DNA from: Paulinella micropora
Lineage: Eukaryota; Cercozoa; Imbricatea; Euglyphida
Length of the DNA: 64,000 bases
Assembly: GCA_009731375.1 (NCBI GenBank)
Contig: BJOX01000016.1
Span: 825,346 to 889,345 of the forward strand
Direction: 5' to 3'
The notes beneath the pieces were generated by a model. It saw only the letters and a list, made by a program, of their open reading frames with translations. It was not told the DNA's origin and ran no database searches. Position numbers and translations under genes: made by a program. Shown here piece after piece: positions 1-57,326 of the stretch. Each line of letters opens with the position of its first letter. The first letter of the stretch is position 1.

Positions 1-40
1 TCTCTCTCTCTCTCTCGCTCTCCCTCCCTCCCTCCCTCCC

Positions 41-92
<52 letters not shown>

Positions 93-270
93 TCCCATTC
101 TCTGACAGCACCTGTCTTCCTTTTCCCTTTCTTGCAGTGCTTGTATATCTACTTTCGCTTCTTCCTCTTCTTCTTCTTCTCCCTCCTGCACAACCGAAGT
201 AGATAGAGAGATAGATAGATAGATAGATAGATAGAAAAGAAACAGCAAGACAAGACACACACGTCAAGGC

Positions 271-307
<37 letters not shown>

Positions 308-404
308 GTAGAGATAGGTAGATAGATAGATAGGTAGGTGGATAAATAGATAGATAGATAGGTAGGTACGTAGGTAGGTAGGTAGGTAGGTAGATGAATA
401 GACG

Positions 405-442
<38 letters not shown>

Positions 443-599
443 AGAAATAGATAGAAAGATAGAAAGATAGATAGATAGATAAATAGATAGATAGATAGAT
501 AGATAGATAGATGGATGGATAGATGGATGGATGGTAGATAGATAGATAGATAGATAGATATATAGATAGATATATAGATAGATGGATAGATAGATAGAC

Positions 600-672
<73 letters not shown>

Positions 673-713
673 CGATAGATAGATAGATCGATAGATAGAT
701 AGATAGATAGATC

Positions 714-746
<33 letters not shown>

Positions 747-750
747 GTGA
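1..750. repeat. CT and GATA microsatellites
   Basis: CT repeat covers 1-91; a short pyrimidine-rich stretch follows. From about 199 to 750 there is a compound GATA array with GGTA, GATC and GATG variants. The long open frame on the minus strand is the translated repeat (YLSI units), not a gene. Confidence 0.95.
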
Positions 751-857
751 GATATCGCAAAAGGAATGTAGTCCTTGCAAAGGAACGCAGTTTCACATCA
801 AACAGCAATTTATGCACTGTACATGTGTCCGGGATGGGAATCACGGGTAGACTGTGT

Positions 858-858
<1 letters not shown>
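740..858 (-). CDS. Possible exon 36 / 3' end
   Basis: After a strong acceptor (TTTTTTCCAG, AG at 859-860) the phase-1 frame reads [12 protein letters not shown], then an open frame through [11 protein letters not shown], and continues into GATA repeat with no clear donor. The entry phase agrees with exon 35. GT at about 793 is the best donor candidate. It could equally be the terminal exon or chance. Confidence 0.3.
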
Positions 859-48473
<47,615 letters not shown>

Positions 48474-49123
48474 CTAGAAAGAGACTGGCACTGGGTCACC
48501 CTTGTATCTTTGTCGCTCTTTTTGCACACGCCTGCACCCAGGCCACATTTTTGAGGTGTTGGGGGATAAGGAAAGCTGAACTACCCGACTACTGCCTTTT
48601 CTGGTGAAAATCTAATTTTACCGTGAAAACGGATTTTTCTTGCGCCCAAGAAAAGAAACTGCTAATTTAAGTGGCACACCAGAAACCACTGTTTCACACC
48701 TGTCGGCAACATGTACACTTTTATGCATAAAAGCTGTAAGCTGTTGCAAAAAAAAAAAAAAAAAAAAATTGCTTGCTTTGCATGCATCTGTTTGTTTTAT
48801 TTCTAGTATTTGCTATATCTTTGCGTTGATTAACATATATTTTACAATACTTCTGTTTTGCTCTCGAGCTCCTTTCTACTCTGTTTCATTTATTATTGAG
48901 TTTACTACAAGTCAACAAACTAATAATTAAAATTCTAATTAGTGAAAAAAAATTAAAATTCTAAGTGGTGAAAAAAAAGTAAAAAAAGTTTGGTTCAAAA
49001 AACACAACTGATGTCGACTAAATTTGTGACTTTTATACATAAACTTGGAACTGCAACGTACGACAATTTAGAGATAAAAAACATCTGTAATATATTAAAA
49101 TTTTCTGTTTTAACTTTTAACAG

Positions 49124-49330
49124 GGTAAATATGAAAAAAACGTAATGAAAGCAGTTTCAGCCATCAAAAAACAGTGTAGCCTTGTAATTTTTGCTAAAGC
49201 AGGTGATATTTATGATATATTTTCCGGAACTGACATAATTAAACACACTACAAGTAGCGGTGGAAACGAAAAGGAAATTCTTGAACTGGTCAGAATGAAC
49301 GGAAACATTCAGGGAAAATTAAAACAATAA
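49124..49330 (+). CDS. Probable terminal exon of an unknown plus-strand gene
   Basis: A strong 3' splice site (pyrimidine tract then TTTTAACAG, AG at 49122-49123) is followed by 68 open codons and TAA. They start GKYEKNVMKAVSAIKKQC and later read LVIFAKAGDIYDIFSG. An AATAAAAAAC polyadenylation-like motif follows about 17 bp after the stop. The AT-rich composition differs from the flanks. I do not recognise the protein, and upstream exons were not identified in 48500-49120. A short internal ORF from ATG at 49145 is the alternative reading. Confidence 0.45.
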   Translation, partial: GKYEKNVMKAVSAIKKQCSLVIFAKAGDIYDIFSGTDIIKHTTSSGGNEKEILELVRMNGNIQGKLKQ

Positions 49331-49399
49331 AACAAAAGGATCAATTTAATAAAAAACTTTCGAAACTATGATATATTTCAAAAATAGTGCCTGAATCCA

Positions 49400-50299
49400 A
49401 GTTTATTATTTGGTAGCAGCAGGCAGAGCGGGCGCGCCTTTGTTGATCGTGTGATGCCAACCTTCGTGGCGTTCTTTGTAGCAGAAGGAACCCTCCGCGA
49501 ACCAGCCATCCTCATTGTCACAATCACTTTCCTCTACGACACAGTAGAAATTGCATTGCTTGTACTCAGCTTTCCCATCCGGCAGCGTGGCGCCGGTCTC
49601 CCATTGCACTTGTGAACAGTGCTGTTGCATTGCTGACAAATAGCATTGGCTACGTCCCGCACTTTAAACGTGACCTCGCACACGCAGCAGGTGGTGTGGA
49701 CAGAAGAATTGTTTCCTCCAATGTAACATTTTCTTGGCAATGATCTTGTCGACCTCCCCGTCGTCACTGTCTTCCGAGTATTCTTCTTTTGCTTCCTCCT
49801 TCTCCTTACGGACCTCTTCTTCACCTGCTTCCTTGGGCTTCCTGCCTTTTTTAGCATAAGGCTCCAGAAACTTGCGCACACGATCCTTGGAGTTTTGAAC
49901 TTGAGCAGCATCAATGTCCAAGCAGGTGACGATCATGTTGGCATGGAGGGCGCTGATGACCTCCCAGCCAGAACACATGCAAGCAACCAACACCTTGCTC
50001 TGCGGGGGAAGAACATCAGAGAGGATTTATTTAGACAACTCTGTGGGTTTTTCAAACACGTTGGCTCGTTCGTCTGGTTGCACAGTAACTTTCTGTTTTC
50101 TGGTTGGGACTGGAACAACTTAAACTTGTGACGTTCAAGCGTGTTCCTGCAGAGATTGAGCGTAAATGCAGCCTGTGATGGGTAGAACGCAACCATGATG
50201 CACTCCACTGCCTTGATCCAATTCTGGACGTGTCCCTGGTAGTTGTGGCGCTCCTTGTACCAGAACACAGGCTCGATTGTTTTGTAGTTACACCGATCA

Positions 50300-50305
<6 letters not shown>
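49400..50305 (-). pseudogene. DNA methyltransferase-like gene, broken
   Basis: The minus strand reads EPVFWYKERHNYQG and AVECIMVAFYP, then in the next frame RANVFEKPTELSK, then a stop (TAA at 50027-50029). It continues in the same frame with SKVLVACMCSGWEV and CLDID. Order and spacing fit N6/N4-type DNA methylase folds: a KP..L motif precedes the SAM-binding VLxxxxGSG-like strand, which ends in an acidic D. Here the glycine loop reads CMCSG. A +1/-1 shift lies near 50115. Past an acidic linker, further frame changes give CCVCEV ... CQQC, a possible zinc finger. The breaks could be decay or assembly error. No catalytic DPPW-like motif is visible. Confidence 0.55.
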
Positions 50306-50386
<81 letters not shown>

Positions 50387-50459
50387 AACATCGCAGCATC
50401 TCCCCAGCCCATCCCCCTTTAACACACAGACACACACACACACACACCTCACTCACTGC
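50306..50459. repeat. CT and CA arrays
   Basis: CT covers 50304-50365 and CA 50366-50385 and 50425-50447. The retrotransposon target site CTGC follows at 50456-50459. Confidence 0.9.
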
Positions 50460-50705
50460 TGTTACAATCCCCGAAGATAGCTCAATAAAAGTCGGTAATA
50501 CAACCAGACACAAATACCCAAAAGAGAATGATGTCTCGTTATATTAGCTCAGTGAAGCTGAAAAGAAAACTGCAACAGACCAAGGTTAAAATGGCATTAG
50601 GTCAAATCCTGCCAAACGATATTGAAAATAATGGGAAAAAACTAGGTGCACCTGACACCAGAAAAAGGGTACTTTTTACCGGCTATCCGGGGAGTGATGC
50701 ATACA
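50460..50705 (-). repeat. 3' LTR (left copy)
   Basis: 246 bp. On the plus strand it starts TGTTACAATC and ends GATGCATACA. On its sense strand it starts TGTATGCATC directly after GGAAGGGGTAC. Its plus strand carries a 60-codon open frame shared with the other LTR. Confidence 0.92.
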
Positions 50706-50728
50706 GTACCCCTTCCAGTTTTTTTGAC
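50706..50728 (-). other. Polypurine tract
   Basis: The sense strand reads AAAAAAACTGGAAGGGG then TAC immediately before the 3' LTR, the expected priming site for plus-strand DNA synthesis. Confidence 0.75.
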
Positions 50729-51500
50729 GGAAATATGCAATATTTTCGCCATATAATTGCTGATTTCTTTTCTGCACAAACGCTACGGGGTGTCGCAACT
50801 AAGTGCATTAACCCACGGATAGACGGTGCAGTGGATATATAAAACGCATACGCCAGACACGAGTCAACTATAAATCTCCAGCCTCGTTTTTGTAAATAAA
50901 AACTCCTCCTTCCACACTTGTTGTCCCCCCCGTAACTTAATTCTGAGGCAGTATGTCAAGAACAAATAGTATTACTATTGCAATAAAAGCAGCGTTATAA
51001 TTTTTCTCCTTCTCCAAAAACACTTCCGATCAGTAAATACATTGTCTTTTAATAACATACCCTTGTATTCAATCGGTTACCTTAATATAGTACTAGGGGG
51101 CCAGACCTAATAACTATATCCAAAGCCGGGGTGAGTGAGCCCGACCATGCGATATGCCGACACAAGTAGAGACGGACCGTGCTGGTATGACGATATTAAG
51201 TATATCCAAAGAAAAAAATTCAATATGTTTACTATGAGAACATTTTTTGAGAACATCACCCTGGATACTTGAAGCAGGGTCGTACCAGGAACACCATCGC
51301 TAAACTCACAAGCGATCCCCTTATACGGTGTCGTATCCATTTGCCGATCGACCCTCGCACTCATATGTTGCGATAAAAATGCCAAGTAACAACAATGGTA
51401 TAAAAACATTTTAATAAGACATGATCTGACATGGGCACTATGAGATTAATCCACATGCAGCTTTCAATGTCCGACGCGTGATAAAAGAAAAAAATGTCAC
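50729..51500 (-). other. 3' untranslated region of the retrotransposon
   Basis: About 770 bp between the pol stop and the polypurine tract. A 100-codon frame (51107-51409) has no recognisable similarity and is probably chance. Confidence 0.6.
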
Positions 51501-54500
51501 TTACTGCCTTCGTCGCCTTGCGCGAACCCCTTTGCCAGGTGGCGGGCCGCCAACAAAAGTCAAGTCAAACTTCGACTCCTCCAGAATGTCCCATATTTTG
51601 TTAGGGATGGCGCCCAAAGATAAGTCAAAAGGAATGTCAAGCACTCCTCTAGGCAGTGACTGAATAGTCCACGCAGTGTGGTCTTTGTCTCGAAGGGTAA
51701 TAGTATCATCCCATGTCTCGAGATTTTTCGCGTCTTTGTACACCGGTAAATATTGTCTAGCTTTTGGATCCTCAACAGGGTCCATGCTTCTCCAAAAATG
51801 GAGTACCGGTTGTATCGTTTTTGCTGCTAAGGATCTCTTCGATGTCCGTGCTGCCCGTGTAGTCTGCGGGACCGCCACAGCTCGCATGAGATAAAGATCT
51901 GAGAGAGTGTCATCGGCAACATGAGATTCTGCCGGTCTCAACAGATAAAAAGCGTCTCGGACCCACTTGATGGCCGCAATCGCCTCTCCTTCCTTCCATC
52001 GCACATGTCGAATGTCCACATTACCCGCGTTCGGGTTAGTGTCCTTCTCCCCTCCTCCTCCATGGACATCCGTCGCTCGCGTCGACCTTGCCACCTTCCT
52101 CGGTTGGTCGAAGATGAGATCGTTTTGCGCTCTCCTCCTCTGCGCCTCCGTGAACTTCTCCTTCGTACCGCCGCGGACTATGGGGGCTTTAGACTGAGTC
52201 CCCGCCGCGCTTTTGCGGTTTGAGTCTTCCTTACTCTCCTTCTCGGTCTCCTCCTTCTCCGTGACCGGTGCCCGATAGGCATTCTCCTCCTCTAAGGTAT
52301 CCTCCTTCTGTATAGGCGGTACCTCTTTGAAGTCCTCCTTCATCCGTTTCAACGCCTCCTCAACGGATTCATCCTCAAGTAAGAAGGGGTCATATTTGAT
52401 CAGCCTTCGAACATTCACAATCTGCACCTTCCCTCTACCCCTGATCTTATAATTCAGAGGTCCCATCTGTTCCATGATCTGGTATGGTCCTTTCCAGTGG
52501 GTAAACAGCTTAGAGCTAACCCCCTTAGGGACTTGAGGATGGTACAAGAGTACAATATCCCCAACCTGGAAACGGACTTGATCTAAGTGCGCTTGTCGCA
52601 CTCCTTGTGCGTCAGTCTTTCTGCGCTCCGCCTCCCTGTGCGCCGCAACTATTTGTTCCGCCTCCATCTTCGCTCTTAGTCTCATCCCGAACAACTCATC
52701 CTCATCTGCCCAAGTGTCTTTTGGATGCAGAAGTGAGGTTGGGATATTAGGCTCTCGGCCGTAAACCAATTGATATGGCGAGACTGAGCTCCTGGCTCCT
52801 CCTAATGCCGATGAGGGTAGACAGTTCATTGCAAAGGCAAATGAAGGTGCTGCCTCCACCCAGGCTCTCTGATTCTCCTTCTTCATACAGTACATCTTAA
52901 GCGAGGCTTTGAGAGGTCTATGTACCCGCTCGATCTTGCCATTCGCTCTCGGGTTATAGGCAGTAACATATTGCCATTTCATCCCGTAGTACTTAGATAG
53001 TCTGTCGATGACTTCATTATTAAAGTCAGAACCTCGATCAGAACATATCTTTCTAGGCACTCCGATCTGCGAGACGATCCTATCGATCAGAGCCTCCGCA
53101 GTTGTCTTGCCTGTAGCGTCCTTAACAGGAACAACCCAGACATAATTGGTGGCTCGATCTATTGCGGTAAGAAGGTATCTGTACCCTTCTGCCGATTCGG
53201 GGAAAGGTCCCACATGATCGATGTGTAAAAATTCAAACATCCCGGCGTGTAACGGGAATGTACCGATCAGGCCAAAGTTCGCCTTCAGCGGTGTCTTTGT
53301 GGTTTTGCATGGGATGCATGCGTCCACTTCCCTGTCTATCTCCTCCTTCATCCCTTTCCACCAAAATCGCCTCGCTATGAACCAATGAGTTCTTTGTCGA
53401 CCCGGATGTGCCAGTAAGGGGCAGTTATGGGCTGCGACATATATAAAGCGCCTCAACTTCTCTGGTACCCAGAGAGTCCATTTGTCAGGCTGTGATGCAA
53501 ATTTGCCATGCTGGCCCTTGTACCACAATAGCCCATCTCTCCACGCCATCTCCTTCATCTGATCTTTGATCTGTGGAGTCTTTTTAAGCTCATTAGGGTT
53601 CTTGTATAACGTTATGAGCTCCTTGAACTCCGGATCCGTCGCCTGTTGCTGCCTCCACGCGGTAGGCGAGGCGATATGAATAGTACCGTCCTCCAACCTT
53701 ACTCCTACCCTTTCCGGGTCTTCATCAAGCTCGCTTCGATTTTCCTGTGGAGGTTCAGTACAGACCTCAGTCGTCTCCTCCTCTTCTTTTATATTCGCCT
53801 TCGCGTTCTCGTATGCCTCATAAGACCACTCAGCGTCTTCGAGAACATGCGCCTCACAGCATATGCCATGCTCCGGGCCTTGAGGACTATATCGTAGACC
53901 CGTGCGGTCATAACGAACGCCTCTTGCCATCTGCATCGCCTCTATGTGGCTCACCTCGTATACCTTGTCCGTGGACAGGTCCATCATCTCCACTGATGAT
54001 ACGAGAGCCGACACCTCCGACTGAAACTCTAGCCTGGAAAGGCTATCAGCGACTACGTTTCGCTTTCCCGGTAAGTAGACCATCGTGAAATTGAAACATG
54101 ACAAGAAAGCTTGCCACCGCGCCAAACGGCCGGTTTGTTCATGATTCATCAACCAAAGAAGGTTGTGATGATCGGTCCTAACCGTGAATAGAGGTCCTCC
54201 CCACAAGTATTCTCTGAGCCTCTTGAGAGCCCATACTACTGCCAACGCCTCCCTCTGTCGCGTGCAGTAATTTCGCTCCGCCGCACACAGCTTTCTACTA
54301 ATAAACATGATCGGGCGCAACTTTTTCTCCTCATCTTCCTGTTGCAGCACCGCGCCAATCGCAAACTTAGATGCATCCGTGTCGACTACGAACGGTTTCG
54401 TAAAGTCGGGCATCATAAGTACTAATCCGCCGTCCTTGGGATCTTTATAAATGATATCTTTGAGCGTATTAAACGCCTGCAAAGCCTCCTCATCCCACTT

Positions 54501-57248
54501 CTCAAAGTCTCCAAAATCAATCATCTTCTCCAGCTTAGCCCGAGTTGCACCCCAATCGGGTATGAACTGGCTGTAGTACTGTGCCATCGCAAGAAAAGAG
54601 TGTAACTCTGTGCGATTCTTTGGCAACTGTCTACTCATGATCTCCTCCCTCTTTTCGCGCGATATCGAGACCCTATTATGAGAAATCTCGTAACCCAAAT
54701 ACGTCACACTTGTCCTGGCAAGCTGACATTTCTTTAGGTTGCATTTCAGGCCAAAAGCTCCGATGCGCCTGAAGACATCTGACAAGTGATCGATATGCTC
54801 TTCCATTGTGTTAGAGTATACGATGATGTCATCGATGTAACAAAATGCATATTCTCCCGCCTTCTGTCCTCTCCTTCTCATAAAACCATCCTCCGACTGG
54901 TCGTCATATTGACCGCTCAACATCTTCTGCATCGCCTTCTGAAAGAGCCCCGGGGCCTGTTTGAGTCCCATTGGAAGCACCTTCCACTGGTATATTTCCA
55001 TACCCACAACGAATGCAGTCAGCCATCTGGATTTCTCGTCCAGTGGTATCTGCCAGAAGCCGTTCTTAAGGTCAATGACCGAATAGAATTTAGCATTCCG
55101 CAGCACCCTTCTGCCTTCTTCTAAGGTCGGCAGAGGATTTCTCTCTTCCTCTAGCACCTTATTCACACGGGCATAATTGATCGTCAAGCGCCATTCTCCT
55201 CCTGGCTTAGGGACGATTTTCGGTTGAGAGACAATTGGAGATGTAGATCTCTCAATAAAGTCCTCATCGAGCAACTGTCTCACATTCTCCTCCGCTATTT
55301 TTGCCTCATGTATGCTCAAATTTGCCCTCCGTGGTGCCGGAGATGGCTCCGCACCCGGTATCTTGTAAATGACAGCAGTGAAGTCATCCGACTTTACACC
55401 ACCTGCCCGAGGAGGGTCGAAAATTTCTCTGTACGCCTCCATCTTAGCTTTGAGAAACGCCTTCTCTCTCTCCGAACCCACTCCTTCTTCTAAAATTTTC
55501 CGCGCCGCCGCTTGGAAATCTTCCTCCGACATCTTCTTATGCTCCTTGAGGGGCGCTAAGTCCTCCTCCAAACTCAAATCTTCCTCGGACAAATCGTCTA
55601 GTCCCGTTCTTTCATACGTGACTGTGTCCGGCTCATCATCATGACCCAGCCCGACAAGCATATCAATAAGGTTCGCGTATTGTATCGGAGCCTTACGGGT
55701 GTAGAAACCATCAAAGCATGTGAAAGCTTGAGGTATCAATTTCAACTTGTCCTGGGCTCTGAGCTTTTGCTTGTATGCACTGCTCTGCTCCCGAGACCCG
55801 AGTCGACAAGCCACCACTAACTGTTGCTTGCGAGAAGGAACAGGTATAGGATGATCAATAAGCCGGTCCCTTATCTCCTGTGCCCAGATCGCCTTCTCAT
55901 TGTATGGCAGAATGACAGTATACGGCTTGTTACTCTCAAATAGAGTCCGTAGACACTTTTTCACTTCAGTTAATGAGCGCGGCCAGGTAGGCACATCGCC
56001 CCAAAAGTTCGTGATAAAAGTTTTAATGTCATCCGCTGGAGTATCGGGGATACGCCCCTTCCTCCTTGGCACAAACGCCTCTCTCTTCTCATCTGACACC
56101 TTCGCATGGTAACAGTAGCCATTAGTAATATGGACATCTGCCCCGCCACCTTCTGCGAATCTGGCCAACGACGGGCACTGTTTCGCAACACATATTATCT
56201 CCTCATTACGCGCTACGACTAAGTCATCAATAGACTTTCTGTCCCATGCGGGAATCGTAACCGTATACGCCTGCATCTCCGTCTCCCAATTGTCGGTCCA
56301 GGTCAGTTCCTCCGGCACTGTGACATAGGGGTGTACATAGGCTTCAGTTGCCTCATGTACGAAGGCCAACTTTTTCCTCTCCGTTGCTAGACTCAGCTCA
56401 AAAGCCTCGTATGAGTCAGTAGCAGTCATCGGATTAATATCCTCCTCCTCTCCATTCTTCACTCCATAAATCACCCGCCGTGCGGCGCAATCGATCACAG
56501 CCCCCATCGTAGCCAATTGGTCATACGACAGCAGGATTGAACCGTGGTAATCGGGGACAACATAGAGGTCCGCACGATATACTCGACCGGATTTCAATTT
56601 GAAAATTAATGTGACGATGCCCGTAATTTCCGTACGGCTGCCTACCCCTTTTAGGGTCCCCTTTGTTTTTCTAATGTTTTTGTCCACCCATGTCCGGTGA
56701 CTATTCAAAAACTTCTGGCCGACAATATTAATATTCGCCATCGTATCATTACCAACTTTTAATGTGGTTTGTAAAGTTTCACAAAAGAGGTCAGTGTAGC
56801 ATAGCGCGTCTGGTCTATGTAAACTAGCCGCTAGCACATGAATTTTTCGTTCTAGGGTTTTGAGTCTAAGCTCAAGTTCCTTGTCCTCTTCTCGTTCTCC
56901 CCCCTTTTCCGCCAACTTAACTTCTTGAGTCTCCGGGGCTTCCGGTATCTCGAGTGTCTTTTGGACAGAGTCTGGTACACCGAGTGTACTCGTGTCTATA
57001 GCAGAGACTATTGAGTCCTTTGGCGGGGGTACGGTCCGCTGCTTCTTCGTAGGAGGAGACCTAGCCTTTGGTTTCGGCTTCCTCTCCTCCATCGCCTTCT
57101 TCGCCTTCCTATTCGCATCATTTATCATATTAGCTCTCGAAGGATGAACTAGCAAGTGCTTACCTTGAGGCTTGTGAGGCTGTGTGCCTTCACCTTCACG
57201 TCTGGGAGGAACGGAACCGTTCGTATCCTGTTCATCAACAGTAGGCAT
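51501..57248 (-). CDS. pol: Retrotransposon Pol polyprotein
   Basis: 1915 codons from ATG at 57248, but the frame is open back to the gag stop, so the ATG need not be the start. Approximate residues: retropepsin-like region 150-265 with DTMA at 168-171 where DTGA/DSGA is usual; reverse transcriptase 630-870 with YIDD (804-807); RNase H 950-1080 with DTDAS, ERNY and TDHHNL; integrase zinc site H1274/H1281/C1311/C1314; integrase core D1344, D1404, E1440 (DX35E); GPY/F-like module near 1585-1600. The last 300 residues are charged and unrecognised, with no clear chromodomain. RT and integrase motifs are intact, and the frame has no internal stop. Confidence 0.95.
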   Translation of the reverse strand: MPTVDEQDTNGSVPPRREGEGTQPHKPQGKHLLVHPSRANMINDANRKAKKAMEERKPKPKARSPPTKKQRTVPPPKDSIVSAIDTSTLGVPDSVQKTLEIPEAPETQEVKLAEKGGEREEDKELELRLKTLERKIHVLAASLHRPDALCYTDLFCETLQTTLKVGNDTMANINIVGQKFLNSHRTWVDKNIRKTKGTLKGVGSRTEITGIVTLIFKLKSGRVYRADLYVVPDYHGSILLSYDQLATMGAVIDCAARRVIYGVKNGEEEDINPMTATDSYEAFELSLATERKKLAFVHEATEAYVHPYVTVPEELTWTDNWETEMQAYTVTIPAWDRKSIDDLVVARNEEIICVAKQCPSLARFAEGGGADVHITNGYCYHAKVSDEKREAFVPRRKGRIPDTPADDIKTFITNFWGDVPTWPRSLTEVKKCLRTLFESNKPYTVILPYNEKAIWAQEIRDRLIDHPIPVPSRKQQLVVACRLGSREQSSAYKQKLRAQDKLKLIPQAFTCFDGFYTRKAPIQYANLIDMLVGLGHDDEPDTVTYERTGLDDLSEEDLSLEEDLAPLKEHKKMSEEDFQAAARKILEEGVGSEREKAFLKAKMEAYREIFDPPRAGGVKSDDFTAVIYKIPGAEPSPAPRRANLSIHEAKIAEENVRQLLDEDFIERSTSPIVSQPKIVPKPGGEWRLTINYARVNKVLEEERNPLPTLEEGRRVLRNAKFYSVIDLKNGFWQIPLDEKSRWLTAFVVGMEIYQWKVLPMGLKQAPGLFQKAMQKMLSGQYDDQSEDGFMRRRGQKAGEYAFCYIDDIIVYSNTMEEHIDHLSDVFRRIGAFGLKCNLKKCQLARTSVTYLGYEISHNRVSISREKREEIMSRQLPKNRTELHSFLAMAQYYSQFIPDWGATRAKLEKMIDFGDFEKWDEEALQAFNTLKDIIYKDPKDGGLVLMMPDFTKPFVVDTDASKFAIGAVLQQEDEEKKLRPIMFISRKLCAAERNYCTRQREALAVVWALKRLREYLWGGPLFTVRTDHHNLLWLMNHEQTGRLARWQAFLSCFNFTMVYLPGKRNVVADSLSRLEFQSEVSALVSSVEMMDLSTDKVYEVSHIEAMQMARGVRYDRTGLRYSPQGPEHGICCEAHVLEDAEWSYEAYENAKANIKEEEETTEVCTEPPQENRSELDEDPERVGVRLEDGTIHIASPTAWRQQQATDPEFKELITLYKNPNELKKTPQIKDQMKEMAWRDGLLWYKGQHGKFASQPDKWTLWVPEKLRRFIYVAAHNCPLLAHPGRQRTHWFIARRFWWKGMKEEIDREVDACIPCKTTKTPLKANFGLIGTFPLHAGMFEFLHIDHVGPFPESAEGYRYLLTAIDRATNYVWVVPVKDATGKTTAEALIDRIVSQIGVPRKICSDRGSDFNNEVIDRLSKYYGMKWQYVTAYNPRANGKIERVHRPLKASLKMYCMKKENQRAWVEAAPSFAFAMNCLPSSALGGARSSVSPYQLVYGREPNIPTSLLHPKDTWADEDELFGMRLRAKMEAEQIVAAHREAERRKTDAQGVRQAHLDQVRFQVGDIVLLYHPQVPKGVSSKLFTHWKGPYQIMEQMGPLNYKIRGRGKVQIVNVRRLIKYDPFLLEDESVEEALKRMKEDFKEVPPIQKEDTLEEENAYRAPVTEKEETEKESKEDSNRKSAAGTQSKAPIVRGGTKEKFTEAQRRRAQNDLIFDQPRKVARSTRATDVHGGGGEKDTNPNAGNVDIRHVRWKEGEAIAAIKWVRDAFYLLRPAESHVADDTLSDLYLMRAVAVPQTTRAARTSKRSLAAKTIQPVLHFWRSMDPVEDPKARQYLPVYKDAKNLETWDDTITLRDKDHTAWTIQSLPRGVLDIPFDLSLGAIPNKIWDILEESKFDLTFVGGPPPGKGVRARRRRQ

Positions 57249-57326
57249 AACTGTGACTGTCGGATTAAAAAGAACAGTTTTTATCTCCTTCTCTCTCTTC
57301 TTTTCCTCTCTCTTCTCCTCCCGTCA
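57249..57326 (-). promoter_or_regulatory. Gag-pol junction: in-frame UGA-CGG readthrough site
   Basis: gag ends GAC TGA (57326-57324). The next codons CGG GAG GAG and on to the pol ATG (25 codons) stay open in the same frame. UGA followed by CGG is an established leaky-stop context in plant RNA viruses. The downstream sequence is purine-rich (GAGAAGAGAGAGG). Confidence 0.8.

Noticed and set aside
51107-51409. 100-codon frame between pol and the 3' LTR as a possible env
   Set aside because: Too short, no signal peptide pattern followed by glycoprotein features, and no similarity I recognise.
53646-56112. Plus-strand frames opposite pol
   Set aside because: They are antisense shadows of a 1915-codon frame with intact RT and integrase motifs.
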